64,000 nt of DNA, from the NCBI RefSeq assembly GCF_000143535.2, contig NC_037318.1, positions 1,550,001 to 1,614,000 on the forward strand, written 5' to 3'. The stretch's first letter is position 1. Every line of letters starts with the position of its first letter. The position numbers were made by a program, and so were the translations under genes. Shown piece after piece: positions 24,301-36,380 of the stretch. The stretch comes from Botrytis cinerea B05.10 (Eukaryota; Ascomycota; Leotiomycetes; Helotiales; Sclerotiniaceae). Below the pieces are notes generated by a model. The model had not been told where the DNA came from. It worked only from the letters and a program-made list of their open reading frames with translations, and did no database searches.

Positions 24301-24443
24301 TTCCGGTGGTGGGAAATGAAACGAGGTTGGTGGTGGAGGGGGGCGCGTGGAGTGGGAAGTATGTTAGGTTGGTGATGGAGGGATGTTGGGAAAATGATGG
24401 GAAGGGCGCCACGGTGGGTGAGTTTGTTGTTGTGGGGGGTTAG
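21320..24443 (+). CDS. Secreted acid trehalase (GH65)
   Basis: Hydrolyses trehalose to two glucoses in the wall or vacuole, allowing growth on external trehalose. Exons 21320-21542, 21600-23338, 23391-24443; 1004 aa. The first ~26 residues are a hydrophobic signal. The N-terminal beta-sandwich starts with LSLANGYVGASLAAAGPFFEKD. The (alpha/alpha)6 barrel contains GGLYSDSYAGLVFWDADYWMAPG, and DYEYHLNYDIAF carries the likely catalytic acid Glu496. A long C-terminal beta domain ends with GKYVRLVMEGCW. Size matches fungal TreA/Ath1-type enzymes (about 1000-1070 aa), and many NxS/T sites fit secretion. Intron 1 (57 nt) is in frame and has no stop, so an unspliced form would carry 19 extra residues at AAAG/PFFE. 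Confidence 0.92.
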
Positions 24444-27074
24444 AGACGGAGGATGTGGTTATGGTTGGGGATTTAATGGAGTGGTATGGAATGGGATAGA
24501 TAGTAACGCTACATAAGTGACATGATATGATATGACATGATTTAATGAATAAGATATTCTGATAATAATCACATTCTTATATTATTTCTCGCCTCTGAAG
24601 TGTACTTCCCAATCTCCAGAATTAGATTGAACACATCAATCTGAAAATCAACCCTTGACATCTTTTCATCACAGAGGTCGAGATTAGCACCACGAATTTC
24701 TCGGACTAGAATATAAATGTCCTTATATGAAAATTCATTCCACAACTCCGTAGAGTATAGTATGTAAGGAACCAGACATAAACGAAATCGCAATCGCTTT
24801 AAGATTTTGAAACTCTCCCATGCATATAGAAGTAAGTTAAAAGGAAAAGTAATAGTATTACAACAACCGATTATCATAGATTCATTGGTCAATCAAATGT
24901 GATTTGGTTGTTTTTGTTTGTCGAGGTTGTATTATAGGTGGTACGTGTTACTTTGATCTTCGAGGTAGATAATTGGGATGGTTGGAATTGAAATTGAAAT
25001 TGAAATTGAAATTGAAATCTATAGTTCTATAGTTAGGTAGAGTCATCGGGATGATGAATGGAGATGAAGTGTTTCGATTTTATATTTGTGATGTCATGTG
25101 ATGTGATGTGATGTGATGAGAGGATGAGATGGTTTTCTAGGTTTTCAAGGGGGGGTAAAAGAGAGAGAGAGAGAGAAGTTTCTGGAGAGAGTGAATGTCC
25201 AGCCAGAAATGGAAGGAAAGAGATGACGAGATATTGAATAAAACTAGTCTTGAGTAAGATCGATTTCATACAATTTGTTTAAACCAGCGTGCGTCTACTC
25301 GGAAATTTCACACATTATAATCAGCTTCCTTGAGGGTTGATTTTTTTTTTTTTCTTTCTCGAAAAGCTGATGGGGAATGGGGTTTCACTGGTTCGTTATA
25401 TGCATTAATTCTCACAGTTATCGTTTTACACTGGCATAGTCTAGAGTTAACTATTGTGTGTGTTTTTTTAAATCTTTTTTTTTTTAAAAAAAAAAATTCA
25501 TTTCTCGTATCAATGAGCTAGATCTATAAACACAATCCATGAGATCTCGATGTTCGTTTTAGAATTAGAAATGATGAAGACAAGCGAGCGAGCGCATAGC
25601 GCGGTGTGATTTATGTGTCGGACTTCAATTTTTGAACCGTTTGATGATGTAATTTGGTGGGTGGGTGAGTGTTTATATTAGGATATTAAGTGTCGCTAAA
25701 ACGGCATTGTTGACAATTCTGGCTAATCTAATATTTGATATAACTATCAATAGTCCTGATAAAAACTAGAAATGTACTAATTATTATTGATTATGATGGA
25801 ATCAAAAGTTTACTTACATACAGCTGTGTAAAGATTTGAAAGTCCGTCTGAGATTCTTCTGGATTGATTCGATTCGACACTTCCGATACAGCAGTTGTAT
25901 CACGTCATCTGTAATGATTAGACGAAATTGGGGTATTGAAACTAATTCTGCCGAGCAATGGGCGTCTAAAAAGTGATCCATCAAAGCTCTGATGTGGGAC
26001 TATTCGAGGCCTGTTAAGAAAGGGGTTTCGTTGTTAAGCGGTGACGAATGTATATCTGGATGGAGCAGAACAATTTCTGTGTCTGACTTTCCGTGGTATA
26101 TGAAGATTTGCTTTTCTGTGGAGGAATAGGAGATATAGGTGTAAGGAGAATGGGCTGATTTCAAGAAAAGTAATCTTCGGATTTAGTTTCAATTTTCAAT
26201 GAGCTAAATGTGTGATCTCAAGAGTGATTTGGTTTTTGTGCCGAGATGATAGATGATCGTAAAACTTCGGTTGCAATATTCAATGAATGAATGGAATGAT
26301 TGCCGCGTTAAACTCTGGTCATAGAAGAGGCTTGGGGAGAAATAACTGCGAAGACTTACTCCGCGGCTATTATTGATAGCATACTTCCTGAACATCTCCT
26401 TGAAGGGCCAGATAAATGGACCGAGTCGTTTTATTGCAGTGAGAATGAAAGCACACAAATGCCGCTCTTCATCATGAAATCTTTTTAGACACTGCGAGTC
26501 AACAGAAATGTGAAAATGCGAAAATGAAAAGTTAAACTACGGCCGTGACTTTCACACGAATCAGTGCATTAATCGGCCTGAATCTCTACAAAGTTAAAAA
26601 AGGCAAGAAAGTGATAACAGAATGTCAAATGCACGAAGGAGCTGGTGAGATAATGAGCCAATGGTCGCTAGAACATAGTGCTACTTCGGGGGCAGAGTAA
26701 ACATAAATTTATGTCACTGAGAGCAACTTTATCATGACAATTGAAAGAATTCTAACTTCCAAGAAATTTGAGCGGGGAAATTAATGAAACAACATTTAAT
26801 ATTGAAGGGATTAGAATGCGATTCATTGAGTCGAAACCCACTCAACTAGAGCCTCGTCACAGTATTCACTTGATACTATTTTATGGAAGTTCAATCATCA
26901 CTCCGTTGTCAATGTGAACTTGTAGCAAAGACTTGTGTTTTTTGAAAGGGAAAGAAGTGGTTATATTCTTTTTTAGAAAAGTGTGTTGGTCCCAACTTTT
27001 TGTCATTATGTTATAACATATACTGAATACTAGATAAGAATCTTAAAATTTCGATCAGAATATCGTAAAGTCAA
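24444..27074. other. Intergenic, about 2.6 kb, no gene recognised
   Basis: Contains a (TTGAAA)n run at 24985-25018, TGATG and GA runs at 25080-25175, and a T11A11 perfect palindrome at 25475-25496. ORFs here are short and without motifs (for example 24569-24892 and 26204-26458, both minus). An unrecognised non-coding RNA cannot be excluded. Confidence 0.5.
24985..25018. repeat. Hexanucleotide (TTGAAA)n microsatellite
   Basis: Five to six consecutive copies of a TTGAAA-type unit in non-coding DNA downstream of acid trehalase. Confidence 0.9.
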
Positions 27075-28408
27075 TTAGGTGACAATTTTTGCAGATTCAC
27101 CTTGGGCCGAATCAATCTTGGAAGACATGTCTTCGGGGATACTGCCAGGAGTTTTCTCGCGCTCTTCTGGTTTCCTTCCCCATACAACATATATTTTATT
27201 ATAGGCGTGAAAGTTTTGATTCGGAATAGATTTTCGAACATTCACCAAATACACCTGACAGTCATCATCATTAGCCAATTGGAACGTGAAAAAGTTTCAA
27301 GTGGGCTGAACTAACCTCAATTTGTTCTTGCTTCCATTTTAATATGCGGGAAAACAAAGCCATACTAAAGCTTGATAAACATGCAAGCCAGTTCTCTTCG
27401 GACATCTCCCCAAGTTTATGTAAGTGCTTGTCTTTGGACCAAGGGTTGACTGGCAGTATAAACACCTTTTCCTGCACGTCCACAAATCCAGCTGCTTCGT
27501 ACCAGCTCTTGAGGTTTTTGGCTATATTCATCGATCTGCCGGCTTTAGTTGCCGCTTTTTCGACGAATCCAATCCATTCTAAGAATGGCCAGGTTTCAGA
27601 CATCGATTTATCATCACAGTATGGAGTGAATAGAATTTCTTGACTCTCCATATAGCCTCCTGGCTTCGTATAGTGAAACCCTCTTTTTATGATGGCTTCG
27701 AAATCCTTGAAGCATCCTAGTAGCACACGAGTATGAATATAATCAAAGTGGTCGGATGGCAGTATCCAATCGTCATCGCTAGCATCATCGATATAGAAAT
27801 GGACGTTTTCTGGGACAGAGACTGGTTGGATTGGAGAGAGATCAGTGGCCTGAACCTCTGCCTTTGGGAAAGTATCACCCATATAGATTGCCCATTGACC
27901 TGTACCAGTACCAATATCGAGAATGTAACGAGGATCGGACAGAGGAGCGAAGAAGTTGCGGCCTGAAAAGGCACATTTTAGCATATCGAATTGTGCTTCA
28001 AGTCTGTCTTGTTCATTAACGTCATTTGGGAAGTGGTATGCTAGCAGGCTAGTTAGCTATTGTCGAGAAAAATCAAATTGGACATCAGTACTTCCTGGAC
28101 GATAGCCATGATATGTTCTGCCATTCTCCTCTGGGAAATCCACAACACTACTTGTCAAAGATTTAGATGATGACCTGGATACAAAGAAGTTAGCATTCTC
28201 GGGCTTATTACAGCAGGGAAGCTCACACTAACCTATCGTTGGACTCAGGAGTTTCGGGTGACAGTTTATCGGGCTCAGAGCGGGAATCTGCGTTCATATC
28301 TACACCTGAGGATTTACAGCCTAGCTGTGCCTCGACATCCTCTATATGTTGTGGCTGAGTTGCTGTTTGGGAAAGAGCGCATTGTCCAGGTTCTTGACAC
28401 TTAGACAT
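27075..28408 (-). CDS. LaeA-like SAM-dependent methyltransferase
   Basis: Exons on the minus strand: 28408-28233, 28174-28092, 28040-27316, 27254-27075; 387 aa. A Ser/Glu-rich, probably disordered N-terminus of about 75 residues leads to NGRTYHGYRPGTYHFPND, the typical entry of fungal LaeA-like enzymes. Motif I is ILDIGTGTGQWAI at about 126-138, followed by the acidic ATDLSPIQP, then DDWILPSDHFDYIHTR and LKPGGYxE-type TKPGGYMESQE. The family includes the global regulator LaeA and many cluster-encoded methyltransferases; sequence alone cannot separate a regulator from a small-molecule enzyme. It is divergent from the PLP decarboxylase across 1.5 kb and beside an FMO, which favours a pathway or local-regulator role. 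The frame closes through all three introns. Confidence 0.85.
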
Positions 28409-29938
28409 GTTTGTGCGTGGCGAGAAGATTCAATCGTGAGAGATGCAAAAGTGCGGACCCAAATCTTCGGGTTCGTCAATTATATTTCGTACGTTTGATT
28501 CTACGGAAAGACATTTTGTGGATGTTTCGTATGGCTGCTGAGTGCTTGTTTCGCCTGCAAGTAGGCATGACTACCGCAGCCGACTGCGAGTTCGCATTTT
28601 CTTGCTGGTTGAAACTCTCCACGCTCAATTATCTATAATGATAGGCTAAAGCAAAGCTAACATAAGACAGCATGGCAGTTTGCCCGCTGGTTTTCGAGAA
28701 TCGTGTTATACATGTCGGTGGTCTTGTAGCCCTACTTCATATATCTCATTCGCGAATCTAAATTCCGCCATAGTGGTCTGACTCAATGCCGGAAGTCAAT
28801 TCAACCTTCGGAATTCATGTGTTGGGATGCGTTAGCCAGATGCATGGGAGCCCAGCCTACTGGTTGGTATTTCACTTGTAGTTGCATGCAGCTTGGCGTA
28901 CGGAACTCGTGCCAGCTACGGATGAATGCATTCAGCCTGGACCAACAAATTGTTGGAGACGCAACGTTTATGTAATGAACCACGACAGTAGTATTCAAGG
29001 TTGTCCGCACCTTGTGGCCTCCCAAATATTTGCAACAGTGATAAAATAATATGCATGGTATCGAATGGGGAATTGGTTTCCCACAACAAGCATTCGATTC
29101 CGTTTGATGATTATGCGAATACCCGCCTGGGTTCAATTAGGATTCATATCTGAATGGCCAGATGAGGAAGATCCACCACCCGACGACATGGCAATGGGAG
29201 CCGAGACCTACATGCTTGCTGTCTTGCTAGTCATGCATAAAGAGTTGTATAGCCACTCGTGTTTGATTCCGACCCAGTCCAGGTCCCGAGAGGACTTTAG
29301 TTGCGGGAGGAAGTATCCTTTGTGCAAACTGAGGAAGGTAACCTCCGACTTCTCGGACCCTTTTCATCTACCGATACATACCAGTAGCTTTCTCTTGCCA
29401 TTGGTTGTTACTGGGGGGATTTGAAAATGGACACAGAAGGATGGCACGCGCCAGAGTTTCGTTGCAGGACACATAATGTAACATTTCGAACAATCCTCAT
29501 TTGGTTCCAATGTTGTGAATGCCTAACAGCTTTCAAATAATTCGTGACACATTTATATTCGAACCTTAAACCAGTCCAAATTTTGATGATGCAATAGAAT
29601 TAAGCTCAAGACATGAATGTAACGGTGGTGGTGTGCTCCGTAGGTTAGACGTTCCATACCTATGTGGCGCAACAATGTGGCTGCACACGGTGTGGCATCA
29701 AATTACTCCACCTGAAAGAGGGGCAACTGGGAATTTGACCTAAAATGGAAATCTGCACATGTTGAGGCAGGAGTTTGCGATCAACAATCGACAAAGTCAT
29801 GAGATAGCTTGTTGTCGAAAGTGACTATATAAACTTCACGGTGTCACTTCAGCATCTTAGTTGTGTATTGTGACACAACTTTTCAACGCTCAATCCCACT
29901 AACGCATCTTACTACCTCCCATTATCTTTCATTTCACA
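28409..29938. other. Divergent promoter region between methyltransferase and decarboxylase
   Basis: About 1.5 kb. ORFs at 28411-28638, 28801-29136 and 29065-29424 lack motifs and splice logic. A good TATA (29826-29833) serves the decarboxylase. Confidence 0.5.
29826..29833 (+). promoter_or_regulatory. TATA box of the PLP decarboxylase gene
   Basis: TATATAAA, 106 bp before the decarboxylase start codon, followed by a C/T-rich leader. Position and sequence fit a core promoter. Confidence 0.55.
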
Positions 29939-31553
29939 ATGGCGTTCTCGGTTGCATCATCATACGACAAGCTTCGATTACTTCTTGACGAAACCTCGAA
30001 TGATGTTTTGCCCGCACCCCATGCCATCGCAGTAGCCACGCAGTCCGTCGCCACAAACCTCCCTACGATTGGGCTCGGGGAAGAAGCCACTGCAGCACAT
30101 CTTCTTTCAGATATAACCCCTGGCTTCAATGGACCGAAAACTTCATCTAACTATTATGGGTTTGTCACTGGGGGTGTCTTCCCAATTGCAGAAGTCGCTG
30201 ACAATATTGTCACCGCTTTCGATCAAAATGTTCAAGTGCATTTACCAGATCAAAGCGTCAGTACTATTGTCGAAGACAAGGCCTTGGGAATGCTTGCAGA
30301 TCTGTTGAATCTTGGAGACGGTTGGGATGGGCGAACTTTTACTACCGGGGCTACTGGGGCAAACACTCTTGGACTGGCATGTGGACGGGAAGCTATAATT
30401 TCTCGGCGGCTGGAAAAGAAGGGAGAGAGCAGAGGCGTTGGAGAATTAGGTTTGCTTATGGCCTGTAACAAAGCTGGGATTACAGAGATTCAGATCTTGA
30501 CTGCCATGGCTCATAGCTCTACATACAAATCTGCAAGTATTGTTGGGCTGGGACGAGCTTGTGTTAAGGATATTGGGACCAGTCCATCCGAGCCATGGAA
30601 AATCGACATACTTCTACTAGAAAAAGAGTTAGCCAAAGAAAAAGATGGGGTGGCTAGCATCGTTTCGTTAAGTTCTGGGGAGGTTAATACTGGAAGATTT
30701 GCAACTGATGGAAGGGAAGAAATGCAAAAAGTCCGTGAACTTTGTGACCGCTATGGCGCTTGGCTACATGTTGATGGAGGTACGTTGAGAGCCCGTGGTC
30801 GTTTCTGCATCTGCAACTGACAAGCCTCTAGCCTTTGGAATATTTGCTCAAAGTCTTCCAAATACTTCAGAATTTGCCTCTCTGAAAGGCGTATCCGCAG
30901 GTATTCAGTTAGCGGATTCAATAACAGGAGATGGCCACAAAATGCTTAATGTGGTATGCAATACAACCCTCATTCATTAAACTAATTCTTTTAAATCCTC
31001 CTGACTAACATCTATCTAGCCTTATGATTGTGGCTTTTTCTTCACAAAGTCCGTGTCAATACTGACATCCGTATTTCGAAATCCGAATGCAGCATATCTC
31101 TCATCTGGACCATCAAGCATTCCGTCACCTCTAAATATTGGTCTCGAGAATTCACGCCGTTTCAGAGCACTTCCAGTCTACGCCGTGCTATTAGCGTACG
31201 GTCGTGAAGGCTTGAGTGAGACGTTTGCTCGTCAAGTCAGATTAGCAAGGGGAATCTCAAAGTTTCTGGATGCACATGTGGGGTATGAACTCCTTGCAAA
31301 AAGCAAGTTGGAAAATGAAAATGTGATTGAGAATACTCACATCATCGTTATCTTCCGAGCAAAAAATGACAGCACCAACAATGAATTGGTTAAAAGAATT
31401 AATGCAACAAGAAAAATGTATGTGTCAGGGACAAAATGGGAAGGGAGACCAGCCTGTAGATTCGCAATCAGCACGTGGAAAGTCGAAGTCGAAAAGGATC
31501 TACAACTTATCCAAGACATCCTAGATGATGTTCTCCGGGATCAACATTATTAG
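29939..31553 (+). CDS. Group II PLP-dependent amino-acid decarboxylase
   Basis: Exons 29939-30779, 30832-30953, 31020-31553; 498 aa. Family of glutamate, aromatic-L-amino-acid and diaminobutyrate decarboxylases; would turn an amino acid into its amine plus CO2. The phosphate-binding stretch is TTGATGANTLGLACGRE. AHSSTYKSASIVGLG is the conserved aromatic-binding His region, HVDGAFG holds the Asp that contacts the pyridine N, and GDGHKMLNVPYDCG carries the Schiff-base Lys317. All key residues are intact. No signal peptide, so cytosolic. It is convergent with the FMO (416-bp spacer) and divergent from the methyltransferase, suggesting one pathway. The substrate cannot be read from sequence; the fairly divergent active-site segments (HVDGA instead of HVDAA) argue against plain glutamate decarboxylase. 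Confidence 0.88.
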
Positions 31554-31969
31554 CTCCAATAAATCTCCCTTATATGCCCCAGTCTCCTTCTGATTGTTAA
31601 AAGAATATGCGGTCTTCCACTTTCTCCTACCACGACTGTCAAACACTCACACATTTGAAACTCGGGGATTGGACTCGTCTGTTGTATAAACCTCTATGGA
31701 GTGTATTATGAGTCCCCTGGAAGATGGGACATCTCAAATTGATATGCAAAGCCATGTCAGATAGCGCAGCTATATCATCTCAACTTTCCGGATAAGATAA
31801 TCGAACTGTCATTGGATTTATTTCCAAAAACGAAGCTATGATATTTGGCAGTTTTAAATGCAAGTGCTGTCTTTGCTCAAACAAAAGCACTGAACTATTG
31901 ACCTGTAAAAACCTTACAGCTGATCTTTGGTTCCTTGTCCAATCTCAAATTACTCAAATTAAAAATAAT
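31554..31969. other. Convergent spacer between decarboxylase and FMO
   Basis: AT-rich tail-to-tail spacer of 416 bp; no coding feature seen. Confidence 0.5.
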
Positions 31970-33873
31970 TCATACTCCTTTACCCTCATTACTTCCATAC
32001 TTCTTCGAATATTCATCCTTTAACCCCGCAAAATTACTTGCCACAAACGGAGCAAATAAATCCTTAAACCAGCCTCTTCGATGACTTTTCAATCCCAAGT
32101 CTTGTAAAAGGCTGTCACAATACACCACCAACTCGAAAGTCATATTGTTTCCCTCATCTCCACTGCTTAAATACCTTCTGCTATTCCATGCTGTGAATAA
32201 CGCAACTTCTTTTTGCTGCTCTTGACTTGGCGGGAGAGCTAGTTTGCCATCTAGATATGCGGTCGTCCACATAGATTGGCATTGTACGACAGGGAAATAG
32301 TCTCCTACGCCTACTTGTCCGATGAATACGATGGAATTGTCGTTAATCTCTGAATCCGATGTAGGAAGAGGTATGATATGTTTGTAAAGACGATATGGGG
32401 TATGAGTGACAGGACGACGGTAATGCGGGGGTGGCTTTGCAAGTTGCGGAAATCTCGAGACGACTTTCTGGTCTGCTTCTGACGAAATCATCTTCCAGTA
32501 ATCTTGATATCCTTCACTCTCGGAAGATGGGAGGTGAGGAAGACCAAGTGAGGTTTTTTGGTCCTCGGTAAAGAATTGAAGAGATGGTACCCAGCCAGTA
32601 CCACAAAGTATAGCATCTGCTAGAACTTCATCAGCGTCTTTCAAAATGATTGTGTTTTCTTCGATACTTGCAATATCGGCACAATAGATCCGAACGTGTT
32701 CAGCAATGGTGTCAAAGAAATCGACTTGGTTCAATAAGCCCCCAGTGCAATTTTGCCAAAAAAATCCTGTTCTTACGTTAGCAAGCTGCTAACACAGGAC
32801 CCAGTTCATGATTCTTACGGAGATTGAGGATTCAGTTTCTCAAATCCTTGAAGATTTTTTCTTCCCTTGAAATCTGCATCTTTCCTTGTTTCATTATCAA
32901 CCGCGCCCCAAAAGGCATTCATCATTTTGACTCCATACTTTGTCGAATGCAAGAACCACGTCCACCATGAATTTCCATTCAGGAAGTAAGGTACGAATGT
33001 GGCAACAATTCGTGTCAGTCCGACTTCGAAAGCATTTTTGTAGGGACCCTTTCCCTTCGGAGAAAGAAGAAATCCAGGTCCATTTGTATCAGAAGCCTTG
33101 ATGATCCATGATACAGTCTTGCCTGCTTTGACAGCTGAGTACACCATATCAGCGGATGACTTTCCAGCTCCCAGCACAGTGATTCTCTGGATATCTGGTG
33201 AGTTTAGAACATTGGACGACCCAAAATCATTTTGGTGAAGGATAGGGCCTCCAAATAACTCTTTGCCTGGGAGCGAAGGCATGTTAGGTATAGAATGGAG
33301 CCCACTAGCAACAATCAATTTAGTAGTTTTCCAAGTATCTGAAGATCCAGAAACCATATCCACAGTTTCAATCATCCATTTACCGTCCTCCTTCAGGAGT
33401 GATCGAACTTCCGTTGCGAGCTTGATTCTATCTCGGAGTGTTGTGTCACCGTAACGATGTGTATCAACATAATTTTCGAGATATTTAGTAGTATATTTCG
33501 CTTTGAAAAACTCATAATAAATATCTTCCTCGGGTGGTCTGGACATAGGTAGGTCTGAAAATTCCGCAGTGCCAACTGTCCATTGAGTCCAGAATGATTC
33601 ATATCCTCTTCCTTAATGAAGTGAGCATTGGAATTTCTCTCAGGAGTAAAGTGGCTGAAGACTTACTAGAGTTCCAAACACCTCCAACACAAGTGTCTCG
33701 GTCGAGAATCACGAGTCGACATTGTGGATGTATATCTAGATAGAATTTGGCGGCATATATACCAGAAATTCCTATTACAAAATGGGTCAACACACGAGGC
33801 TTGTACTGGGGTTTGGGAATCTGTCATTACCTGCTCCAATGACAACAATATCAAACGATCGTTCTGAGTTCAT
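31970..33873 (-). CDS. Flavin-dependent monooxygenase (FMO/dimethylaniline monooxygenase-like)
   Basis: Exons on the minus strand: 33873-33831, 33771-33667, 33605-32819, 32771-31970; 578 aa. The FAD site is FDIVVIGAGISGIYAAKF at the N-terminus (GxGxxG at residues 13-18). VGGVWNS...YESFWTQWTVGTAEFSDLPM is the FMO substrate-region signature. The second Rossmann motif is ITVLGAGKSSADMVYSA for NADPH. The C-terminal half has ADAILCGTGWVPSLQFF. Would insert oxygen on N, S or carbonyl carbon of a small molecule. Intron 3 offers two acceptors; only the upstream one (AG just before 32771) keeps the frame. It faces the decarboxylase tail-to-tail and is divergent from the decayed MFS transporter. N-oxidation of the decarboxylase product is a reasonable guess, not shown. 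Confidence 0.88.
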
Positions 33874-34233
33874 TTTGTAATTGTTAAAGAAGAATTATTG
33901 CTGCTTGCTTGGAATAAATTCTTTAAGTATATGCCAGTGTCATCAAATTGTTGGTTCCAAGCATTCGTGCATGCTGACACCCCACCGAGTGCGATGGAAA
34001 CAATTTGATTCGTTAAATGCAATTAATCTCACGCATCCACCAGTTCGATTTGATGCGCTTGATTATTATGGAAATTTTCAGTTTAGTTAGTTCCCTGATT
34101 TAAGTTGACAGCCCAGCCAACGTTTTATATGTTGTTAGTGAGACGATGAATAAGTGCACATTCGACCATCTCAATATTCTAGGCATTTGATCGCTTGGAC
34201 TTTGTATTGCATTTTTCTTGAAAAAAAAAAAAC
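33874..34233. other. Divergent spacer between FMO and MFS pseudogene
   Basis: About 360 bp AT-rich DNA that would hold both promoters. No clear TATA or palindrome noticed. Confidence 0.45.
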
Positions 34234-35888
34234 ATGACTTTGGAAAGGAATCAACCCGAATTAGGAATCAATAATTGTAGTTCCAGCACTCCTGCCATCG
34301 TATACTTGACTGGCTGGCGATATGCTGCTGTGGGCATCGCAATTGTCATGAGCATGTTTTTGGCTTCACTAGATCTGGTAAGAATATCTATCTTCGTCTC
34401 GCACATGTCGAAAATAGAGTGAGCGATTGATGAAAGCTCTATACAGGAAGCCAGATCAAACATCGTTTTTGTTTGACCCAGCCGTTACCAGATTCAAATA
34501 GCTGAATACCTCAGTGAATATCGCAGACGGAAATCACTGAGAGGGAAGAACTCTGAATTCCTAATAATTGAATCCTGACAATTATTGCTACAGCAATTCC
34601 AAACATCACCGAGGAATTTCATAGTCTCAATGATATTGGATGGCATGCTTCCGCACTATTTTTAACAGTCGCAGCAGCTCAATCATTGTGGGGAAAGGCT
34701 TTCAAATGCTTCCCCATCAAGATCGTTTATTTGATTAGTATAGCTGTCTTTGAACTTGGAAGTTTGATATGTGGTAAGTTTAGATGTGTGGGATAGCTTC
34801 TCACTATAACTTACTAATGGTGTCAGGTGTTGCTAGAAAGAGCATAACATTGATTGATGTAGGGCGAGCTATAACAAATTTTGGTGTTGCGGGAACATTT
34901 GGGGCATCATATATCATTATCGGGGTTTCAGCTCCGCCAGAAAAAAGGCCTGCGATGACAGGATTTATGGGCTCAGAATAAACCATTGCGTCAGTCATTG
35001 TTCCATTGATTGGAGGGGCTCTCACCGATCGTGTATCATGGAGTTGGTGGTAAGTCGAAGTATAATACGTATTTTCCCTTCAGACGTGGTTCTGATCGTT
35101 GGCAGCTTTATTAATCTTCCTTGTGGTGCACTCGCGGCGGCTTGAATCATCTTTCTCTTCAAAGTAATAGATGCAGTGAAACCAGTTGAGGCGACCTTAA
35201 AGAAAAAGCTTCCGCAAATGGATATACCTGGATTTCTTTTCATCACTGCGTCCATCGTCTGCTACATTATATCTCTATAGTTTGGAGGTGCCATTAAACG
35301 ATGGAGTAACTCAGATTTAATTGGTACACTTGTTGGCTTTGCATTATTCCTCATTATGGTATCAAGGGGAGAGAGCCCTTCTCCTACAATGTATTTTCAG
35401 AAACCCTAATATCGCAAAGGGATGTGCTTTTTGCTTCCTGTTAGTGCTTTCAAATGTTCTTTAAATCATATTGACAGATTTTGCTTACCAAAATTTACAG
35501 AATTGCCGGCAGCTTCTACATCTTCCTATACTATCTGCCGATTTACTTCCAAGCGACTCGAGGAACTGATGCCACTGGGTCTGGAATTCGAACTCTTCCT
35601 GTAATCTTAGGTCTCAGTAAGTCTCCCAACTATATTTCAAGTAGATCTGCTAAGAAGCAATTGTACCCAGCTTTGGTACAAATTATAACAGGTATCAGCG
35701 TCGGCAAGATAGGCGTCATTAATCCATTCTTGATCGTCGGTGGAATACTGACAAGTATCTCTTGCGGATTATTGATGACTTTGCAAACAGACACTTCCTC
35801 AAATAAATGGATTGGTTACCAAGCTCTGGCAAGTATATTGGAGAGATTCGTGGAAGATTGCGTAGTTGGAATGGAACATACCAACTGA
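34234..35888 (+). pseudogene. Decayed DHA2-type MFS multidrug transporter
   Basis: Reading the plus strand gives successive pieces of a 14-TM drug exporter: GWRYAAVGIAIVMSMFLASLDL, then [22 protein letters not shown], then [27 protein letters not shown], then ALTDRVSWSWCFINLPCGAL, and later GSFYIFLYYLPIYFQATRG. Defects: the acceptor expected before 34578 reads TG instead of AG; in-frame stops at 34979 (TAA), 35143 (TGA) and 35278 (TAG); a frameshift near 35395; and loss of homology after GYQALAS, so the last membrane segments are missing. Other introns (from about 34774 and 35050) still look spliceable. Sitting beside the FMO, it was probably the cluster's exporter. Assembly error is unlikely to explain so many separate lesions. 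Confidence 0.82.
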
Positions 35889-36380
35889 AGAATTCGATAA
35901 TCGCTTTGGTTTTGACATTCACGTCGCTTTATCTAGGCGTGATGATAGATGTGATCATGTACTAAACCGTCAAAGTCAATAGATTGTCTTCACCACACCG
36001 AATATAGATAAAATCCTCGATATTATAAGCGAGAAGTGCAGGGACCAAAAAATTAGGCTGCCACGCTTGCGATCAACGTCAGCTTCAAGGTGACTGATTC
36101 ATTTATTTTCGTGACTCATCATATAATTGCTGGAACATGATTCAGGTATTTAAATACTGTTTGTTATATTTATATTGGAATTCCATGATATAATAGAGAT
36201 ACTGACGAAAGAAATCCCCACCGGATTGGAACTTCAGCATTCATCTTATTGAGTCACGAAATCACTACCCACGAAACAATAATCTCATCGCTTTCTTTAC
36301 ACCTTCCACAGCTCCAAACACAAAATTCAAGCAAGACTACATGTTAATGTTCATCACATAAAAATTTACCCTCTCTCAAA
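35889..36380. other. Intergenic between pseudogene and F-box-like gene
   Basis: About 490 bp AT-rich DNA. It probably contains the lost 3' end of the transporter and the promoter of the next gene; no motif stands out. Confidence 0.45.

Noticed and set aside
28801..29424. ORFs of 111 and 119 aa in the divergent promoter of the cluster
   Set aside because: They overlap on opposite strands, with no recognisable domain; treated as chance.
29939..31553. Calling the decarboxylase a glutamate decarboxylase
   Set aside because: The catalytic core is group II, but the active-site segments are not specific enough to name the substrate.
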